DNA of 64,000 bases from Pelagicoccus mobilis (GTDB lineage Bacteria > Verrucomicrobiota > Verrucomicrobiia > Opitutales > Opitutaceae), in NCBI RefSeq assembly GCF_016595505.1, contig NZ_JAENIL010000009.1, positions 62,001-126,000 on the forward strand. Direction: 5' to 3'. Positions 60,819 through 64,000 of this stretch are shown here, piece after piece. The notes beneath the pieces are model-generated. The model was given only the letters and a program-made list of their open reading frames with translations. It searched no databases and was not told the origin of the DNA. How positions within the stretch are numbered: the first letter of the stretch is position 1; every line of letters begins with the position of its first letter. The position numbers were made by a program, and so were the translations under genes.

Positions 60819-62282
60819 CTAGCTCTTTTGCCTCGCCAGCTTCCTCGCCTCCCTCTTCTTCTGTTTTTCCGTTAGCTCCGCCGGTTCCGATTGCTCCGTT
60901 TTGGTTGTCTGCTCTACCCGTGCCTTTTTTTCCCTTTTCAACTTTTTGGGATCAACCGTTGAGAAAACATCGTTCATCCTTTCCATATCAGCCTTAAGCT
61001 GGGCATGCATCTTTTCTAGCTGTGGCCTGTATTCAGGATTATCGGCAAGATTCTCCAACTCCCACGGATCACCCTTAACATTGTAGAGCTCAAACTCTGG
61101 ATGCTTTACCACACGGTCGATTTTTGCTTGGGCATCGGGATCCGTTTTGGCTTTCCCCAGCCATTCTCTCCAAGCTCTGGCAAAAAACTTACCGCTCTTG
61201 GGCTCCATCAAAACATCAAGGTAGTAATCCGCTTTCCGTTCAGGATTCCAGACAAGCTTGAAGTCTTTATTGCGGATGGCCCTTTGAGTATAACCGCCAG
61301 CCTGGTGGATCAGGTAAGCATAATCGCGATGATGCGATGTTTCGCCCTTTAACACAGAAAACAAACTCTTGCCGTCCGTCGCAGGAGCCTCGCCTCCCGC
61401 AATATCCACTAGAGTCGAAGAGATGTCACAATACATCGCAACCGCGTCACTGACAGCCGGCTCAACCTTACCCGGCCAACGTACGACGCAGAGCGCTCTG
61501 GTTCCATAGTCGTAGATCGACCATTTACCATTCGGCAATGCAGTCCCCTGCTCACTTAGAAAGATTAGCACCGTGTCATCTGCCAGTTCCATATCGTCCA
61601 ACAGCTCCATGGTAGCTCCCACCTGATTATCGAGCTCTTCAACTTCAGCCGCGTGCCTCGCCAGCGCTTCACGCGTCACTGGGGTATCCACCATGTGAGG
61701 CGGAACGACTATTTTGTCTAAGGGGAAATTGGACGGATCGCCAACCGTCCACGGGTGGTGGGCATTAACGGAAGCAACCACCACGCAAAATGGTTTTTGT
61801 TCCGATTGAGAGGATTCAATGAATTGCTTTATCCCCCCCATCTCCCATGTAGGGGCATTATGGTTACCGTTGGTTTCAAAGCCGGAAACTTTGTGAAAAT
61901 CCGCGACATTGAAGTGAGTCTTACCGGTCAAACCGACATTATAGCCTAGATCTCCCAGGTAGTGAGCGATGTTCTTATAGCTCTCCTTGGGTTTGCTGCC
62001 GTTGCTGTAAACCCCGCTACTCGGCGGCAGCAATCCTGTGTAAAGCTCGTGGCGCAGAGGACCACACTGGGCCACCGCCCCCATGAAGTTCGTAAACCGA
62101 ACCCCCTGGCTCGCTAGCTTATCTATATTCGGAGTGCGGGTATACAAACCCGATTCATTGCAGCCGAAACTTGACCAACTGACATCGTCCGCCAGCACGA
62201 TCACAAAGTTCGGCCGTTCCTTAGCATATGCTGCAGCACACAAAATGACTGCAGATAGTATCCAAATTTTCCTTAAGATCAT
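60819..62282 (-). CDS. Exported type I sulfatase with variant CGPLR site and basic tail (487 aa)
   Basis: Signal peptide MILRKIWILSAVILCAAAYA. Core: VLADDVSWSSFGCNESG (DD at 32-33), then AQCGPLRHELYTGLLPPSSG, in which the formylglycine Cys (C73), Pro and Arg are kept but the usual Ser/Thr is Leu76. GLTGKTHFNV replaces GKWHxG and FLSEQGTALPNGKWSIYDYGTRALCVV replaces the SDNG/SDHG block (E for D, Q for N/H), as in some S1 subgroups. It is probably still a sulfatase, but activity is less certain than for its neighbours. The last 35 residues are basic (EKQKKREARKLARQKS). It starts 3 bp after the next sulfatase ends. Confidence 0.9.
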   Translation of the reverse strand: MILRKIWILSAVILCAAAYAKERPNFVIVLADDVSWSSFGCNESGLYTRTPNIDKLASQGVRFTNFMGAVAQCGPLRHELYTGLLPPSSGVYSNGSKPKESYKNIAHYLGDLGYNVGLTGKTHFNVADFHKVSGFETNGNHNAPTWEMGGIKQFIESSQSEQKPFCVVVASVNAHHPWTVGDPSNFPLDKIVVPPHMVDTPVTREALARHAAEVEELDNQVGATMELLDDMELADDTVLIFLSEQGTALPNGKWSIYDYGTRALCVVRWPGKVEPAVSDAVAMYCDISSTLVDIAGGEAPATDGKSLFSVLKGETSHHRDYAYLIHQAGGYTQRAIRNKDFKLVWNPERKADYYLDVLMEPKSGKFFARAWREWLGKAKTDPDAQAKIDRVVKHPEFELYNVKGDPWELENLADNPEYRPQLEKMHAQLKADMERMNDVFSTVDPKKLKREKKARVEQTTKTEQSEPAELTEKQKKREARKLARQKS

Positions 62283-62285
62283 AAT

Positions 62286-63848
62286 CTACGCTTTCTTGTT
62301 TCTTCGCTCAGCTCTCGCCTTCCTCTTGTCCTCTTTGCTCATTTTTCCCTTTTTCTTATCCAACTTCGGTAGCTTACCGCCGACCAAGTCATGGACCGGA
62401 GGAACTTTTACAGCAGGATCAAAGAGGACATAATCTTCAGACGCGTTCGGATTTGGTTTAGGCAGAAGAGCTCCGATGCGTTGGTGATAAGAATCCAGTT
62501 CGCGCTTCAGGCTCTGGGCTTTCTCAGGCATCTGTGAGGTGATGTTGGTCACTTCGCCAATATCCCCTTTCAAGTCGTACAGGTAGGGTTCAGGCAGCTC
62601 ATAAAAATTAAAGAGCTTATAGTTATCCTTGATGATCACCGAATGTGGCGTGGTATTCCGATGGTGCGGATAGTGAAAAAACAACGCCCGATCTTTAAAC
62701 CCATCCACATTACCATCGGTCACAATTGGCATGATGCTTACGCCGTCGACCTTCTCGAGACTCGCCACATCACCACCGGCGATATCGTAAAAAGTAGGCA
62801 ACCAGTCATAGCCCACGACATTCAGGCTGCTCCGTGAACCAGCAGCGATCCCTGGGCCCTTGATTGACATCGGCACTCTGATACCGCCTTCCCAAAGCCA
62901 CCATTTCTCTCCACGCAGGATCCGATCCTCTCCGTTAAAGAGGCCTTTGCCATTGTCGGAGGTGAACACGACATAAGTGTTGTCGCCGATGCCCAGCTCC
63001 TCGAGCGTTTCGATCACCATACCGATGGATGTATCCATATCTTCAACCGCCGCGGCATGTTCAGCAACTTCCCTAGCGGGACCTACCCCCAATGCCTTTA
63101 CTTCTGGGTTGCTAGAGTATTTCTCAAAGGTCTCAGGCAAACTCATCTGCTTGCTATGCTCAGCGTAGTGAGAGATCTGAACGAAAAACGGTTTACCTGC
63201 TTTTGCCTGACGCTCGATAAAATCGATGCTGCTACGGGTCATACTGAATATTTTCTTCGGATCTCTGGGATCAGTACAATGTTCCGGGCCGCCTTCCGCG
63301 TTTGACGTTTCACCATCACTTTCGTCATAGCCACGAGCTTCCGGACCACCGCCGTAGGCGTGCCATTTTCCAAAATGCGCTGTCGCATACCCCTGCTCCT
63401 TCATAACATCGCCAATGGTCTTAAACTCCGGATGGATCGATCCCATGGGCTCAGGTTCGAGAAAGGGAGCCCCTTTCGCTTTTTCTATGTAGCTGACCTC
63501 AAACGTACAAGCGTCACCAAAGTTACCATTGCCACTAAAACGGGTTCTCGCTGCTGTCATTCCAACCTGGATACTGCAGCGTGACGGACCGCACATGCCA
63601 GCGGCGGCATACGCATTGGCGAATATCATTCCCTCTCTGCCAATGGCGTCAATATTTGGAGTGTTGCGCCACTTCATAGCTGAGCCGCCGTAGCCTTCCT
63701 GCTGCTGTGTAGCGGTTCCATACCACGGCATGTCATCAACCAGAATAAAAACGATGTTCGGCTTCGTGTTCCCACTCAGCACGCTTCCCAAGAAGAGAGA
63801 AGCAGCGATAATCCCCAAAGTGTATTTCGTGTGTAACTTCATGATCAC
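62286..63848 (-). CDS. Exported type I sulfatase with basic C-terminal tail (520 aa)
   Basis: Signal peptide YTLGIIAASLFLGSVLSG. Core: ILVDDMPWYGTATQQQEGYGG (DD at 38-39), CGPSR with C86 followed by CSIQVGMTAARTRFSGNG, HFGKWHAYGGGPEARGYDE and FTSDNGKGLFNGEDRILRGEKWWLWEGGIRVPMSI. The C terminus ends in about 25 very basic residues (KKKGKMSKEDKRKARAERR). With a 3-bp gap to the 60819 gene and 9 bp from the partial gene upstream, it is part of one sulfatase operon that continues past the right edge. Confidence 0.95.
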   Translation of the reverse strand: MIMKLHTKYTLGIIAASLFLGSVLSGNTKPNIVFILVDDMPWYGTATQQQEGYGGSAMKWRNTPNIDAIGREGMIFANAYAAAGMCGPSRCSIQVGMTAARTRFSGNGNFGDACTFEVSYIEKAKGAPFLEPEPMGSIHPEFKTIGDVMKEQGYATAHFGKWHAYGGGPEARGYDESDGETSNAEGGPEHCTDPRDPKKIFSMTRSSIDFIERQAKAGKPFFVQISHYAEHSKQMSLPETFEKYSSNPEVKALGVGPAREVAEHAAAVEDMDTSIGMVIETLEELGIGDNTYVVFTSDNGKGLFNGEDRILRGEKWWLWEGGIRVPMSIKGPGIAAGSRSSLNVVGYDWLPTFYDIAGGDVASLEKVDGVSIMPIVTDGNVDGFKDRALFFHYPHHRNTTPHSVIIKDNYKLFNFYELPEPYLYDLKGDIGEVTNITSQMPEKAQSLKRELDSYHQRIGALLPKPNPNASEDYVLFDPAVKVPPVHDLVGGKLPKLDKKKGKMSKEDKRKARAERRNKKA

Positions 63849-63857
63849 TTCCTTGTA

Positions 63858-64000
63858 CTACTTCTTCTTGCCCTTTTTCTTCCTACTTTTTGACGCGTCT
63901 TCGCCGACGCGCTTGTTTGGGTTGGACTCCAGTACTTTGGCCAAACGTGCAGCGATTTCTGGATACTCATCGATCACGTTTTTAGATTCGCCGATGTCGT
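63858..64000 (-). CDS. C-terminal end of another sulfatase-like protein (cut by the right window edge)
   Basis: Reading the minus strand in frame with the TAG at 63860-63858 gives DIGESKNVIDEYPEIAARLA... and an end KSRKKKGKKK. DIGESKN..xxxPEIAxxL is the usual last helix of type I sulfatases (compare DPGETKNLA), and the Lys-rich tail matches the two sulfatases that follow. The start lies beyond base 64000. Confidence 0.75.
   Translation of the reverse strand, partial: DIGESKNVIDEYPEIAARLAKVLESNPNKRVGEDASKSRKKKGKKK

Noticed and set aside
1-64000. CRISPR arrays, tRNA and rRNA genes, prophage and intact insertion sequences
   Set aside because: No regularly spaced repeats, cloverleaf-like segments, rRNA-like sequence, transposase or phage structural genes were seen on either strand.

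Overview
The window reads as a chromosomal segment of a marine, polysaccharide-degrading member of the Verrucomicrobiota, probably the Opitutales/Puniceicoccaceae side (inference). The support is: a PEP-CTERM-type protein with the VPDxSSTL sorting variant, DUF6288 and YdjY-type proteins, many Tat-exported Gfo/Idh/MocA oxidoreductases, DUF1080 proteins, no SusC/SusD pair, and ten complete plus one partial type I sulfatase genes in 64 kb. All sulfatases have a Cys-type formylglycine site (CxPxR), so a maturation enzyme must be encoded elsewhere.

Layout. 1-3.9 kb: the 5' part of a sodium:solute symporter gene (minus strand, running off the left edge) diverges from an (alpha/alpha)-barrel enzyme-like gene and a cytoplasmic Gfo/Idh/MocA oxidoreductase; a 26-bp palindrome sits between them. 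4-19 kb: mostly exported proteins, namely a prenyltransferase-repeat-like protein, a 2205-residue DUF6288/HEAT/LamG/Fn3-like mosaic translationally coupled to a YdjY-domain protein, a propeller protein with an azurin-like tail that has lost copper ligands, a Tat-dependent Gfo/Idh/MocA protein, and a helical-repeat protein. 19-23 kb: a PQQ-type propeller protein and a sulfatase on the minus strand. 23-28 kb: two gene-poor stretches around a PEP-CTERM protein and a membrane protein that ends in a GspG-like domain. 28-33.6 kb: sulfatases and a DUF1080 lipoprotein. 33.8-40.5 kb: an (alpha/alpha)6 glycosidase-like protein, then an aldo/keto reductase (AKR) pair, an FHS-family sugar permease, an SDR and an Ldh-family dehydrogenase, together resembling a deoxyhexose or sugar-acid uptake and oxidation route. 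40.5-49 kb: a GH71/99-like lipoprotein, two sulfatases (one with no export signal), a mutarotase-like lipoprotein, a lactonase-type propeller and a ManD/RspA-type sugar-acid dehydratase. 49-54 kb: a sulfatase, a second AKR pair and a Tat-dependent AKR. 54-64 kb: a small membrane protein, a GH92 glycosidase, DUF1080, four sulfatases (one partial) and a Tat-dependent Gfo/Idh/MocA protein.

How it may work together (inference): exported sulfatases and glycosidases strip a sulfated, probably fucose- and/or mannose-containing glycan; sugars enter through the FHS permease and the symporter; AKR, lactonase, ManD-type dehydratase, SDR and Ldh-type dehydrogenase form an oxidative, non-phosphorylated route to pyruvate-level products.

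Most unusual signals: (i) two copies of a module in which a Tat-signal-bearing, catalytically dead AKR overlaps by 4 bp a signal-less AKR with an intact catalytic tetrad; (ii) a recurring TTWACNNGTWAA-like dyad upstream of at least eight genes, suggesting one regulator; (iii) interspersed repeats in direct or inverted copies flanking single genes. I saw no tRNA, rRNA, CRISPR array or intact insertion sequence.
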